Source: Orientallactaga sibirica | Taxonomy: Eukaryota > Chordata > Mammalia > Rodentia > Dipodidae | DNA length: 64,000 nt | Assembly: GCA_036365145.1 (NCBI GenBank) | Contig: JAEOAD010000032.1 | Coordinates: forward strand, 124,001 to 188,000 | Direction of reading: 5' to 3' | In this document: positions 11,440 to 22,847 of the stretch, one piece after another | How the letters are laid out: every line of letters starts with the position of its first letter | Position numbering within the stretch: the first letter of the stretch is position 1 | The notes under the pieces: generated by a model | Seen by the model: the letters and a program-made list of their open reading frames with translations, nothing else | Told to the model about the DNA's origin: nothing | Databases searched by the model: none | Made by a program: the position numbers and the translations under genes

Positions 11440-11736
11440 TGTGAAAGTGAGAGAGCAAGAGAGAGTAAGAAAGCGAAGGAGTGAGAGAGATACTGTGTGT
11501 GAGAGAGCAAAAGAGAGAAGGAGAGACAAAGAGAGAGTGAGAGAGAAGGAGAGAGAGAGAGAAAGAGAGAGAAAGAAAGAATATGGGTACACTAGGTCAT
11601 CTTGCTACTGCAAATGGACTCTAGCTGTATGTAACACTGCATATTAGGCCGTACATGACTACTGGGGAATTGAACCTGGGTGGGTAGGCTTTACAAGCAA
11701 GCACTTTTAACCATGAGCCATCTCCCTAGCCCTGTT
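11440..11736 (-). mobile_element. DIP-like SINE with expanded GA tract
   Basis: About 140 bp of purine-rich GA/GAAA repeat replaces the usual short GA run. It leads to 'ctagctgtatgtaacactgc', 'ctactggggaattgaacctg' and the head 'accatgagccatctccctagccc'. The frame rich in R and E at 11441-11647 is translation of this tract, not a protein. Confidence 0.75.
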
Positions 11737-12789
11737 TCTCTTAACTTTTTATTGACAATCTCCATACATATATACATAATATATATTGATCATAATCCCC
11801 TCCTACAAGCTTCTCTTGTCTCCTCCTTATCCTCCTCCTACAGAATTTCTTCTTCTTTCCAACTAGTCCTTTTTCTATTTTGATGTTGTCATTTCTTCCC
11901 TCATTATACAGATCTTGCATAGGTAGCATCAGCCACTGTGAGGTCATGAAAAACATGGTCATTTTGTGTTTAGAAGACAGTATTGTAAAGAACTCCTCCC
12001 ATTCCATTGGCTCCTACATTCTTTCCACCATCTTTTCTGCAATGGTACTTGAGCCTTGGAGGTTGTGATAGAGATGTCTCATTTTGTGCTGAACACTCCC
12101 CTATTGCTTATCAGAACTTTGGTGGTTATTGCCATCTTAAAAGAGAACCTTCTCTAATCACAACTGAGAGTAGCATTCATAAATTGGCATATACATCAGT
12201 ATTTAGAGGGCAGTTTGGTGGGCATAATAGATACATTTAGGCAAATAACAGTAGTAGTTTCCCTCTAGGACTTATGACCTCCCCAGCTATAGGATTTTCA
12301 TTAGGTTTTCAGTACCAGGCATGAATTCCCTATCATGGAGTGGACCTCAAGTACAATCAAGGAGCAGTTGGTTTCCCCCATAACAAACATGCCACCATTG
12401 CAACAGTTGTCACATTTTGCCTACCTGGCCAGCTGTAGAATTGCAGGGTCTACTGCTGGTTAAGACTATTGATGACTTTTCTCTCCCAACAGGCTGCATA
12501 TAGCAAGTCAACTGGGAGGAGGTTTCCACTCAGGTTTGATTTCTCAGTAACCTGAAGTCCAAGCATGTGGTGTCTTCAGCAATAGGGTCTTAACCATCTA
12601 GTTCTGGTGAGCAACAAAGAGCCTTGACAATAAATTGCAATGTTTTAGGGTTATCAGGAGACCCCCACCCAAGACCAAAAGCTGACTGGAAGGTGTCCTA
12701 CCTTTGGCACTATCATTTGCTTGTAACAATCCATGGGTTTCTGGGCATAGCATTATCCATCTGTACAAGATACTTCTGTTTCAAATCCC

Positions 12790-12951
12790 CCCCCTTTTTT
12801 TTTTTGGTTTTTCAAGGTAGGGTCTCGCTCTGGCCCAGGCCAACCTGGAATTAACTATGTAGTCTCAGGGTGGCCTTGAACTCACAGTGATCCTCCTACC
12901 TCTGCCTCCCGAGTGCTGGGATTAAAGGCGTGCATCACCACACCCAGCTCC
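12790..12951 (-). mobile_element. B1 SINE
   Basis: Poly(T), 'ggtttttcaaggtagggtc', 'cctctgcctcccgagtgct' and 'gcgtgcatcaccacacccag': a full B1 in reverse and close to consensus, hence relatively young. Confidence 0.9.
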
Positions 12952-12966
12952 CCTTTAAAAAAAAAA

Positions 12967-12970
12967 ACAC

Positions 12971-13040
<70 letters not shown>
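12967..13040. repeat. (CA)n(TA)n compound microsatellite
   Basis: About 42 bp of CA repeat with one interruption, followed by about 30 bp of TA repeat, directly after a B1. Probably polymorphic. Confidence 0.95.
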
Positions 13041-13042
<2 letters not shown>

Positions 13043-13204
13043 CTAGCGAATTAGGTTTTCATATGGCTTGTTCAAAGCATCTTTAGTTTTGATTAAACCT
13101 CCTGCCCTCCTCCTCTATACCCTCCCCTGACCCTACTTAGACCATTCTACCTCCAGCAGGGTTTCTATTTCTTATTCACAAAAATAGCCATTATATATCA
13201 GGCT

Positions 13205-13300
13205 GACTTCCCATGGGCTGTTCTGAGGATGACACAAGCCAACCCATGAGAAACACGTAGATTGGTGCCCAGCCCATAGCAAACACCATGCAACTGGTTT
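13205..13300 (+). mobile_element. MIR fragment
   Basis: 'ggctgttctgaggatgacac' and 'gattggtgcccagcccatag' match the 3' part of the mammal-wide MIR SINE with many substitutions. Confidence 0.45.
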
Positions 13301-13366
13301 TTAATGACTTTACTGTCTAAGTTTCTTTGTCATCTAGCTCCAAAGAAACTCTACAAAAACATCTCT

Positions 13367-13540
13367 CAGCTGGGCATGATAGCACACACTTTTAATCCCA
13401 GCACTGGGGAGGCAGAGGTAGGTGGACTGCCATGAGTTTGAAGCCACCCTGAGACTACATAGTGAATTCCAGGTCAGCCTGAGCTAGAGTGAGACCCTAC
13501 CTCGAAAAACTGAAAATAAAATAAAATAAAATAAAATATC
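13367..13540 (+). mobile_element. B1 SINE
   Basis: 'agctgggcatgatagcacac', 'cagcactggggaggcagagg' and 'gagtgagaccctacctcg', with an (AAAAT)n tail. Full length. Confidence 0.9.
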
Positions 13541-13808
13541 TCTCCTTACTTGCTTTCAGATCAGTTTTCTCTCTTTACATAGAAATTGTACTATTTTCAC
13601 ATCCTCCCTTCTGTCTCAATCTCTCCATTTTCAAATCAAATCCTTTTTCACAGTCCAGTTCATGTGTTGCTTCTCCAAGTAGCTTTTTTTCTGATCTGCC
13701 AAGCCAGAAGTGCCTTCTTTCTTTTCTCCACACCACACCTTTGATAATGCTGTGAGTGAGTCTTACATATTGTTTAAAAAGAAACTTTAGATATGTTCAA
13801 TTCAACAG

Positions 13809-14192
13809 TGTTGCAGACAGCTCCACATCCTGGGATGAACACCAAACCAGACAGTTTACTAGAGGAAGGGATTTGTTTCAAGCTTATAGACTGAGGGTAA
13901 GTTCCATTAATAGTACAAGAAGCTGGATCCCTTTCACAGATCCTAGAAGAAAGAAACCACCAACAGCCAGCATCACAAACATGAACATCTGGAGCTCAAA
14001 CTGCTTTCTTCATATCTTTGGGCTGAAATACAGCTCTGACCTCAAACACACCTTAGGGCTGGAATCCAGGAATGCCCCCAGTGATAGCTCCTTCAGCTGG
14101 CCCACTGGAGACCCAAGTTACAAGTTTAATTTTAATGGAATACCTGAGTCTATGTGGCCATACATTTACACTCTCACATCCAAACTACAACA
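13809..14192 (-). mobile_element. Solo ERVL-MaLR LTR with perfect 5-bp TSD
   Basis: On the minus strand it starts TGTTGTAGTTTGGATGTGAG and ends GCTGTCTGCAACA, 384 bp with TG...CA ends. AACAG is duplicated exactly at 13804-13808 and 14193-14197. The 150-codon plus-strand frame across this interval reads antisense through the LTR and is not a gene. Confidence 0.85.
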
Positions 14193-14361
14193 AACAGACT
14201 TTAACTAGCCAAGGAATGGTCCACAAATCAGTGAACACCCATAGTCCAAATTCAGAGCCACTGTGGGCTGGATAACATTTAGTAACATTTATAGACAGAA
14301 AGAGGTGGTGATGATAAAACAGAGATGAGGTGTAAAGACAGACTGGCAGAGGCCTTCTTCA

Positions 14362-14635
14362 ATCTCTCTCTCTATTTTTTTTTTTTTGGAGGGAGATACA
14401 GAGACAGAGAGAGGGTGAGGAAGACAGATAGAGATGGGTGAGCCAGCAGCCTCTCAGCTGCTGCGAACGAAATCCAGATGCGTGCGCCACCTTGTGGTCA
14501 AGTGCAGCATTGCACCCTTGCATCACTGCATCTGGCTAACCATGGGACCTGGACATTGGAACTGCTGGAGATTGGAACCAGCGTTCTTAGGCTTAGGAGG
14601 CAGGCGCCTTAACCGCTAAGCCATCTCTCCAGCCC
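14362..14635 (-). mobile_element. Long-type DIP-like SINE (type 2) with CTCF-like core
   Basis: A longer SINE subtype with extra internal sequence: 'cagctgctgcgaacgaaatc', 'ccttgtggtcaagtgcagc', 'ttgcatcactgcatctggc' and 'ctggagattggaaccagcg', then the usual head. Two more copies lie at 43386 and 50893. The reverse complement contains CCACAAGGTGGCGCA (14483-14497), a near-consensus CTCF core. Confidence 0.85.
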
Positions 14636-14639
14636 CTTC

Positions 14640-15960
14640 AATCTCTTTTGAATAGCTGGCTGCCCGAGTCACTGGAGTTCAACTGCTTGCCTCAGTAGTT
14701 TGTTGCCAGGCCAGGATGCAGTCTGTTTACACATCAAATTATTTTGCAGGTCACTGCCTCCAAGAAAACCTTTAGGCTCAACTTAAAATATCTTGAAAAG
14801 CATCTTTAGGGAAAACTTATTTCACTCTAACATTTCTTATATAGAAGTCTATTGTTTATGGACATGGGTGTATCTTTCCAATTACATTGTATACTCTAGG
14901 AGTACAGAGTCATTTTCAAGAATTTGGCAGAAAGTAGGTGCTCCAAAAATACCATAAAATGTATTAACCTTTTAACCAAGAAAACCAAAGGTATTACGGT
15001 ACCTTAATTAAAATAAAAGGCTCTATAATCTTGTAGAATTGTAATGCCTTTCTTCTCTCGTGTTTTTCTGCTGTAATAGTCTGGGTTAAGACTTAGAAGT
15101 GTCCTTGGAAATAAGCCATGCTTCCCATTCCCAGTAAATCTTCTGCAGCTCACGGCTGAGGCTCATTACACTTCTTTGTTTACTACAGTTTTCCACTAAA
15201 GTGCTGACTCACTTCTTTATGACATTTTGTTCCAGTTCACTTGTGAGTCTGCTTTCAGGCGGATTTCTCACTCTTGTTTCTGTAGGTGGCGCTAGCTGCA
15301 CATGTTAAAGTCATAAAATTGGGTTACAAACCAACCTTGTCTGGAATGTCCATTTGCTTTCATTCTTTTCTAAAGGTTTCTGCTTCTTTGTATTTATTTA
15401 CCTTTAAAGAATGTCTAGGCAATGTCCTGGAGATGTCGCACCAATAGGTCATTAAAACCAGGTCAGCTAACAAGAGGCAATCTTCAATATCTGGATAATT
15501 CAGGCTTTAAGAAGAACAAATGTTAAATAACCCTTACATTATTTATAATGATTCTGAATCTATTATGCTGCAGTATTAAAGAAATCATGTACTATTCATA
15601 CTTGGTTAGATGCAGAATGTGTTAATTGTTAATATCCATGGAGATATTCTTATTTTAGCATTTCATTTTTTGTGTGTGTGTCTAACCTCCCTGTAGCCCT
15701 TCAATTCTACTTCTAAGTAAAAAGCTTGACATTTAATCATTTCTATTTTCAATATTATTTTTATATTTTGAGCATGGACTTTTGATATTAGTATACTTAA
15801 GGGAATATTTTATGTCTGACAAGTAATTTATGGCAAAGATTAAAAGTGAGTGTTCAGTTTTTTGCCCATGAGTCCAAGGACTAAACCAAAGTGGTAATGG
15901 ACTCAGTGAGATGGCAAACAGGTCATCTTTCTCATTGCAAAATACGCTAATCCCCTAGTA
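14640..15960. other. Repeat-poor intergenic block
   Basis: Apart from a MIR-like scrap (14880-14965, 'aaagtaggtgctccaaaaat') and the CTCF-like site near 15.28 kb, I recognise nothing here. It has no open frames of note. Such an interval amid dense repeats may be ancestral sequence suitable for cross-species alignment. Confidence 0.5.
15279..15293 (+). promoter_or_regulatory. CTCF-like core motif in unique sequence
   Basis: TCTGTAGGTGGCGCT fits CCASYAGRKGGCRSY with two mismatches (positions 1 and 3) and keeps the AGGTGGCGCT core. It is not in any repeat I can recognise. Motif evidence only. Confidence 0.4.

Positions 15961-15962
<2 letters not shown>

Positions 15963-16007
<45 letters not shown>
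15963..16007. repeat. (CA)n microsatellite
   Basis: About 22 uninterrupted CA units. Confidence 0.97.
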
Positions 16008-16009
<2 letters not shown>

Positions 16010-16185
16010 GCATATATGAAAAAAGTGATCAAGGGAGTCATAGTGGATACAAGGAGAGAACTGTAGCCAATATATTCATGGCACTGATTGTGAGAGAAGG
16101 TGAATTCCATCTTTGTAGGCAGGGGAAATCATCATGGGATTGCGAGTCCTCTGCTTAGAATCTTCTTGGTTAAAAATTCTTTTTC

Positions 16186-16285
16186 TATTAAAAAAAGAGA
16201 AAAAAGAAAAAAGAATAAAAACAAAAAAGAAAAAAAAAAAAAAAAACCCAACATGTATATAAGAAAAGAAAAAAACAAAAAATTT
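16186..16285. repeat. A-rich low-complexity tract
   Basis: (A)n with scattered G, including an A20 run. The Lys-rich frame over it is an artefact. Confidence 0.9.
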
Positions 16286-16319
16286 CTTTTCTGGTGTCTT
16301 GAAATTATTAATAATTTAA

Positions 16320-16540
16320 GTATTATTTATTTATTTGCAAGGCCTATATGGAGAGAGAGATAGAAATAGATAGATAGAAAGAGAGAGAGAATGGGCAGGC
16401 CAGAGCCTCTAGAAGCTGTAAATAAACTCCAAATGCATGTTTCACTCTGTGCATCTGTCTTCTTATGGTACTGGGTAATTGAACCTGGTTCATTGGGCTT
16501 TGCAGGCAAGTGTCTTAACCACTGAGCCATCTCTCCAGCT
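16320..16540 (-). mobile_element. DIP-like SINE
   Basis: 'tatttatttatttgcaagg' tail, GATA/GA run, 'gggcaggccagagcctc', 'actgggtaattgaacctgg' and the head 'accactgagccatctctccag'. Confidence 0.85.
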
Positions 16541-16544
16541 TGAA

Positions 16545-18965
16545 ATTCTTGATCGTTTAACACTTTCATTTTGCACAGGCCTTACAAATTCCATATCTGG
16601 CTTACTGCCTTTACCAAGAAGTTGCAGTGCTAGAGTAGAAAATGAGGAGAGATGCCATTTCTGTGATTGTCATCAAGGTATTAAGAGTGGATAAAATAGA
16701 GATTCAATAATTAAAGAAACACACACTTCCTGAAGAGGTCTTGTACAGGGTCACTCTCAGTGGGCACAGAGTAGCCTACTTGGCAGAATCCCAGCAAAGG
16801 CAGCTGACAACTCTGCTGCCAAGTTTGTGCACCCACATCTCAAAACGCACACTCAGCATGCTTGTGTGGAGAGATTTTATTAAGTATTTTTTGACACATT
16901 TCCAGGAATCCTCACATTACCTCCCACTGCAGTCAGTTCCTGGGTAGATGTCATAGGGAAGATATTTTTGGTGAGTGCACTTCCACTTCCTCTAAGCAAA
17001 ATAATGAGAAAAGACAGAACCAGTCATCTATATATAGTTACCCTGGTGTAATAGCAATAACTTAGCATGGCATTAGTAAATGGGGCACTGTTGAAATTTG
17101 GAGAAGAGACAGAACTACATTGCTGGCACCCTTTTACACACAGAGGATGGTATCAGCTGCTCATATGTCTATGTTTGTCAGCAAAAAATAAATGATTTTG
17201 TGCTTATTAAAGTTCTTCTTGGAGTGAGTCTGCCCAGAAGGTTTTAAAATTAGATCTGGGGGAAAATGTCTGAGCTGCTCTGCCTCCTTGCCAATAAATA
17301 AATAAATACATACATTAATAAACTATTTAAAACCATCTGAGCCGGTGTTCTCCTTGCCTGCTGCCTTGCATTCCAGGCCTCTCTCCTGGTACAATGCATA
17401 TTGTACATTTTAGATTCTCACCCACCTAATAGGAAAGTTTTCTCTGTTCCAGCCTTTGTCGTGTACATTTCAATTGGGGCACCTGGAGACAGCACCTGTA
17501 AGTCCACAGACTTTGCTCAGCAGAGATTCTGAGAACACGCCCAAATAGTTAGCACAGTGGAATTCTTGAGGATTGTCTTTAAAAGAAACCAGGTCATGTT
17601 TAGTGCACAATTCTTCCTGTAGAAGTATTTATGTTGCACCTCTCAGACAAGAAGCTCCTTCTTTAAGAAACTGGAATCCTCCAACATGGTGTTTTCAAGG
17701 AAGAGAGCTATTTGCCTGATTGTGAACGATTTCCAGAGGAGAGTCAATCACCAGCCGTGTGTGTGTATGATTGCCTCCACTCTGTCCCAGCAGTTCTGCG
17801 TGTGGTGCCATGCTGCTGCATGTGAATGGCAGGGTGCGCCCCTGTTCTCCAGCACCCTGTGAGGAAAAGCTTTCGGTGGGATTACAGCTTTCTTGGCCCT
17901 ACAACTGCTTGTCTGCTCCCGTGGCTTTTATCAGCTCTTTTCCTCACGCAGTGAAGTTTCCTCTTCTGCTGCCTCAAGTTGCTATTAAAAAATGAATAAA
18001 CAGAAGCCAGACCTTATGACTGCCTTTGGAAGGAAGAAAGAGAGGAGAGAGTGAGATTTAGAAGTTGAGAATTTCACTATTCACACTTCATTTACCTCCA
18101 GTTTCAAAATCCAAGTTCTATAATCCAGTCTATATCCATTCTGCTCTCTTTACCAAAGCAGTAGCTTCTAAAAGTTTTAAGAACCTTTGACTTTGGAATG
18201 CAAAAGCCAACAGGACTCAAAGGATTGTGAACATACATATATACAGAAATGATCCAATCTCAATCTACTGAAATGAACAGGGTTAACACTTGTCTATAAA
18301 GAAAAGCTATTTCAACTGTTTGCCAAAGCCTTAGCCTATAAGCCATTTTCTTTGCCATTTTCACAGATACCATGTTATTCAAGTCCTTCACCCCCTGGGA
18401 ATAATTTCAAGAAAATCTATTCCCCCATGGGAAATTATGCAAAACTGAGACTGGCACATTTTAAATAGTGAATATTAATGAAACCTTTCTGAACTACTAA
18501 TAAAAGAATCAAATCCCTGTTTGTGAATATATTAAGAAGGTGTGCCAAGTTGCCTCATGTATGCATCAGTAATTCTTCACCATGATATACATTTTCACTT
18601 TAGGATTTAAACAGGATTGCAACAGGACCAGTAAGAGCAGGAGTGTGCCTTCTGTAACTGCGCATAAATGTGTCCACAGTGTTTGCATTTGAGATGAATG
18701 AGTTCAGAGTCCTCCATCTCATTTGGTGACATATACCATTATAGGGTACTATATCCTGACAGAAATTTTGATTAAGCTGATGATGAAATTGAGTTGATTC
18801 TTTGATTTAACTTATTACATGTCATAACATGTTATATGCCATTACTTGAGAGTCCAATGAATGGATCAAAATTGCATTGATTCAATACAGACCAGTGGTT
18901 TGAGAATCAAGGAACTTGGATTTTAGTCTTACATCTATTAATAAAATACCAGAAAATTGTTCATG
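16545..18965. other. Long repeat-poor intergenic block (2.4 kb)
   Basis: The longest part of the window in which I recognise no SINE, LTR or L1. No splice-flanked exon-like frame stands out; the 74-codon frame at 17771-17995 has no recognisable domain. It may hold unique or conserved non-coding sequence. Confidence 0.45.
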
Positions 18966-18969
18966 GGCC

Positions 18970-19235
18970 TTTGTGTGTGTGTGTGTGTGTGTGTGAGTGT
19001 ATGTGTATGTATGTATGTAAGTGTGTGTGCATATAAAGATGTGCTGTGGTGTGAATATTGTTGAGACAGGGTCCTACTATGCAGCCCAGGCTAGCCTAAA
19101 ATTCTTGATGATCCTGCCTCAGCCACCTGGGTTGGGATCATTTGTGTGTGTACCCAGACAGGGTGATTTTCTACTCAAGTTATTACTTTTATTTGTTAAG
19201 AAAAATTGTGTGTGTGTGTGTGTGTGTGTGTGTTT
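18970..19235. repeat. (GT)n microsatellites around a decayed B1
   Basis: GT runs near 18971-19030 and 19207-19233 flank a diverged minus-strand B1 (19058-19165: 'gagacagggtcctactatg', 'cagcccaggctagcc', 'cctcagccacctggg'). Confidence 0.75.
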
Positions 19236-19239
19236 GTGT

Positions 19240-19371
19240 ATGCTTGCTCCATGGTCTCTTGATGCTACAAACAAATGCCTGTCCAGCTTTATGTGATTGT
19301 TGAGGAATTGAATCTGGGACTACAGGCTTTGCAAGCAAGCACCTTTAACTGAGCCATCTCCCCAGGCCCCT
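19240..19371 (-). mobile_element. DIP-like SINE, GT tract in place of the GA tail
   Basis: 'tgaggaattgaatctggg', 'ctttgcaagcaagcacc' and the head 'aactgagccatctccccagg' are clear. The usual GA-rich segment is replaced by the adjacent GT repeat. Confidence 0.7.
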
Positions 19372-19830
19372 TCTATATTTGTTCATTGTTACTTGTAAGG
19401 AAGAGTTACTAAAGTATTCTGAGGACTGACAGAATTACTCTGATGCAAATATGGAAGATAGACAGAAACAAGACTGGAAACGGAGACTGTGAGCTGTGAG
19501 ACTACTGAAAAGACATCAGTGTAATTACAAAACCTTGAACTTTGGCAGGGGCAATGGAGTTCTGGGTAATTAATATGAGGTTTAGTTAAGTAGAATCAAG
19601 AGAAGATGGTGATTGGTTATAATGAGCAAGAAAGACGTCAAAGATGGCACCCAGGCTTCATACTTAAGTACAAGGAATATTGGAGGAATTAGTGGTTTGG
19701 AAGAAGAAGGCTAAAGTGCAAGTTACTCCTTGGACTATTCAGGGAAGGTGTCTCAAAGTTGGTCACACAAAGTCTAAAAGTGAGCAGATAGTCCAGGCAC
19801 AGGATTACATGTCCTTAAATTATCAATGAG

Positions 19831-20047
19831 TGGCCTGGGGAGATGGCTTAGCAGTTAAGGTGCATACCTGTGAAGCCTATGACCCAGGTTCAATTCTCCA
19901 GGTCCCATGAAAGCCAGATGCACATATTGGCACATGCATCTGGAGTTCATTTGCAGTGGCTAAAGGCCTTGGCCTGCCAATTCTCACTCACACACACACT
20001 CTCTCTCTCTCTGTCTGTCTCTAATAAATAAATAAAAATAAATAAAT
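19831..20047 (+). mobile_element. DIP-like SINE, well preserved
   Basis: 'ggcctggggagatggcttag', 'ggttcaattctccaggtccc' (B-box region), 'gccagatgcacatattgg', 'tctggagttcatttgcagtg', then (CT)n and an (ATAA)n tail: the full order of the family on the plus strand. Confidence 0.9.
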
Positions 20048-20099
20048 CTTTCAAAAAATAAATTATCAATGGGCAAGTAGGAGTTGGAATCAGTGAAAT

Positions 20100-20613
20100 G
20101 CATGACACTGCATTCAAAAGAACAGAAAAGTATTCCTAACCCTAGTACCATAGTTACTATCGTTGTTGAATATTCTTTCATATCTTTATGTATGCATTCA
20201 TATTTTTGCACAATTATAATCACATGGAATATGTTGTTTCTTCCTTGGCCTTTTAATTTGACTCATGAATATTATTCTCCAATGCTATGTAGTCTTCATA
20301 ATTATTCTTTTAAATGACTGAATAATATTCCATGGCATAGGCATAGATATGCATGCAATAAGTTAACTAAACATTCCTGTACCTCAGTACATTTAGTTTG
20401 CTTCTAATTTACCATAAAGAAGGCTATATTGAAAAATGTTGTATGCTGTATATTTTGTGTTGATTTTTGTTCCTTTTGCTTTCTGTTTTATTTTTTTCTT
20501 CTACATAGGATTTTATTTCACCCCATCTTTCACTATTGTGCATTTTCTCTTCTTTTTTTAAAACTTTTTATTGACAGCCTTGGTAAATATAGACAATGTA
20601 GCATAATAATTTT
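20100..20613 (-). mobile_element. Old L1 remnants, including a type I 3' end
   Basis: 'gactgaataatattccatgg' and the following AT-rich text resemble an old reversed L1 ORF2 end. From 20560 'aaactttttattgacagcct' is the 3' end of a type I L1 tail, interrupted at once by a B1 and resuming only as a scrap. Confidence 0.5.
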
Positions 20614-20764
20614 TTTTGTTTTGTTTTTCGAGGTAGGGTCTCACTCTGGTTCAGGCTGACCTGAATTCACTATGTAGTCTCAGGGTAGCCTTGAACTCTG
20701 GATGATCCTCCTACCTCTGCCTCCCAAGTGCTGGGATTAAAGGTGTGTGCCACCACGCCTGGCT
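20614..20764 (-). mobile_element. B1 SINE with 17-bp TSD
   Basis: 'gttttgtttttcgaggtagg', 'gcctcccaagtgctgggatt' and 'gtgccaccacgcctggct'. The flanks tgtagcataataatttt at 20597-20613 and 20765-20781 are identical, marking a recent L1-mediated insertion. Confidence 0.92.
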
Positions 20765-20781
20765 TGTAGCATAATAATTTT

Positions 20782-20920
20782 GAGACAAGTTCTCTTACAC
20801 TGGAGCTCAGGATGGCCTGGAACTCAGCTATGTAGTCCAGGTAGCCTGCAAACTTTCTGTCCTCCTGCCTCAGTCCCTTGAATGCTGGGAATACAGGCAT
20901 GTACCATTTTGCCAGACTTA
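20782..20920 (-). mobile_element. B1 SINE, diverged
   Basis: 'caggatggcctggaactcag', 'ctatgtagtccaggtagcc' and 'ctgggaatacaggcatgtac' follow reversed B1 with many changes; older than its neighbour. Confidence 0.7.
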
Positions 20921-20990
20921 TTTTCTGGTAAGCTCCTTTAATCACCGAGCTCTCTCTCCAGTCCAATGAGGCTTATTTTCTCTGAGTCAT

Positions 20991-21357
20991 TGTTATAATT
21001 TGAACAATTATAACAATGTCTCCCACAGGCTAATGTGATGAACCCTTGACTCCCAGCTGGCGGCACTGTGTTGGTATGTGGTGGGAAGTTTATCAGGTAT
21101 AGGCCAGATGGAGAAAGTAGGTCACTGGAGGCAGTTCCTTGGGAGGATCTGGTTCCTGACCTTTCCTGTCTCTCTTTCTGCTGCTTCCTGACTGTTGGGA
21201 GGTGAACAGTTCTGTTTCATTGCTGCATTGATGTTCTGCCTCACCATGGTCACAGAACCATGGGCTGACCCCCTCAAACTGTGAACCAAACAGTTCTTTT
21301 TCCATACATTATTTCTGTCAGGTACTTGGTCACAACCACAGCAAAGTAACTAATACA
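20991..21357 (+). mobile_element. ERVL-MaLR LTR, solo
   Basis: Starts 'tgttataatttgaac', continues 'tctcccacaggctaatgtg', 'agctggcggcactgtgttgg', 'ggtcactggaggcagttcc' and 'caccatggtcacagaacc', and ends 'gtaactaataca', the standard order of mammalian MaLR LTRs. The flanking pentamers differ (GTCAT and GGAAT), so the TSD has decayed or the ends are off by some bases. Confidence 0.8.
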
Positions 21358-21439
21358 GGAATGCATGCTTAAGTTCTTGTTCTTTTTTTTCTCTTATCAC
21401 ATATATACACTTACTCATATTACCTTTTAAAATAATTTA

Positions 21440-21685
21440 TTGAGTGTTTGGAAAATGGCTCAGTAGATAATGAGCTTGCACAGCAAGCTCGAATGAATAC
21501 CTAGGTTCAGACCTCCAGAAATGGTGTTTTTTATTTTCTATTTTTGGGGTTTCAAGGTAGGGTGTCAGTTTAGCTCAGGCTGACCTGGAATTGTCTCAGG
21601 GTGGCTTCAAACTCATGGCAAACCTCCTGCCTCTACCCCTCAAGTGCTGCGATTAAAGGCATGTGCCACCACTCCTGGCTTTCAG
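21440..21685 (-). mobile_element. B1 SINE beside a tRNA-SINE scrap
   Basis: At 21446-21525 'aatggctcagtagataatg' and 'gcttgcacagcaagctcg' suggest a plus-strand tRNA-derived SINE head. It is followed by a reversed B1 (21530-21685: 'ttcaaggtagggtgtcag', 'gctgcgattaaaggcatgtg'). Confidence 0.7.
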
Positions 21686-22845
21686 AAATGATGTTTTCAA
21701 GAAGCTGCTGTAACTGGTGTCTTTACTTCTATAGTTGGGAGGAAAATTTCCTCGAAACTTGTAGGCCAGTTAGCCTGGGCAACACAATATGAATTATGAG
21801 AGACTTGCCTTAAACAAGATGGAGGGCAAGGATTGACACCTGAAGTTACCTGACTTCCACATATATGCCACAGCCCATGTGTAACACACACACACAATTT
21901 ATTCATTATAATATTATCTATTAAGATCTGATAACTTGGTAGAGAATCAAAATGACAAAGCAGGATCAGGTGGGATAATTTTCCCTGTGAGAAGGGGTAG
22001 AAGGGAAGTACCATTGCTGTGCAGGGATTTGCTGACAACAGCACTTGGTAAAGTTCGAATACAGCTCTGCAGTCTAAGTGTTAGGTAGAATTCCAAATAC
22101 AAGAACAAATGGAAAGCAAATTAAAAAGAAAGGGTCAAAAGTCTGCTAGATACTTAAAAGAGCAGAGAAATATTTGGGATGGAGAAAGTAAATGGGGTGT
22201 GAAGTACAAGGCAATTTTAGTCAATAGTTATTATTTTTTTCTGAGTCAGATATAAATTTAATCTTGCATTAGTTTAGGCCCTCACACATCCAATAGGACC
22301 AACCAGTAGGCTCCTGACTGAACAAGTCTAATGATAAATGAACAGCTTTGCAATTTAATCGAGACTTTTGAATAATTTCTACTGGATTCTTATATGGCAT
22401 CAAATAATTTTCTTTATCTGTGAGTGTCATGGTTTTCCCCTAGCTTTCAAAATTAACTGATAGAAAAGAAATAAATCGAATTTTATAAAATATAATAGAC
22501 AACAGAGTGTTCTTTTTAATTGAATTATTATATTTATTGAGGGAAGTACAAAGCCAAGGAAAGGTACCTATGAGGCTAGAGAACCCAAGCAGAGAGCCTG
22601 GAAAAAAAAATGTGGCGAGAAAAGAGTAAAGAAAGTTTTAAGGAGCAACCGCCATGTGGGTGAGGGGTGCATAAAGGAGCCTATATGGAAAGTAAGGGCT
22701 AGGGGGCCTTCTGACTCAGCCTGGGCCTGGGCCAAGCCCTCCCAGAACCAGCAGAGGAAAAACTCCCCCACAGCTGGAAGTTCCCAAGTGGTCAGAAACC
22801 AGAATGTTCTTTATGGCTGGAGTTCTAATTCTTTTAAAAAATATT
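21686..22845. other. Intergenic stretch without a recognised feature
   Basis: No repeat or exon is recognised with confidence. The part at 22510-22800, with 'ttattgagggaagtacaaag', could be a decayed reversed LTR, but there is too little to call it. Confidence 0.35.
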
Positions 22846-22847
22846 TA

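Larger units (their letters stand above)
11741..13165 (-). mobile_element. L1 type I 3' UTR tail, split by B1 and a microsatellite
   Basis: Starts 'ctttttattgacaatctcca', runs through 'ttggctcctacattctttcc', 'gtagcattcataaattgg', 'ccagctataggattttc' and 'aagagccttgacaataaat'. It continues after the insertion as 'ttaggttttcatatggctt' and 'ccctcccctgaccctac', which match 27370-27570 in the long L1. Confidence 0.75.

Noticed and set aside
13756..14208. 150-codon plus-strand open frame
   Set aside because: Coincides with a solo MaLR LTR read antisense; no domain and no splice context.
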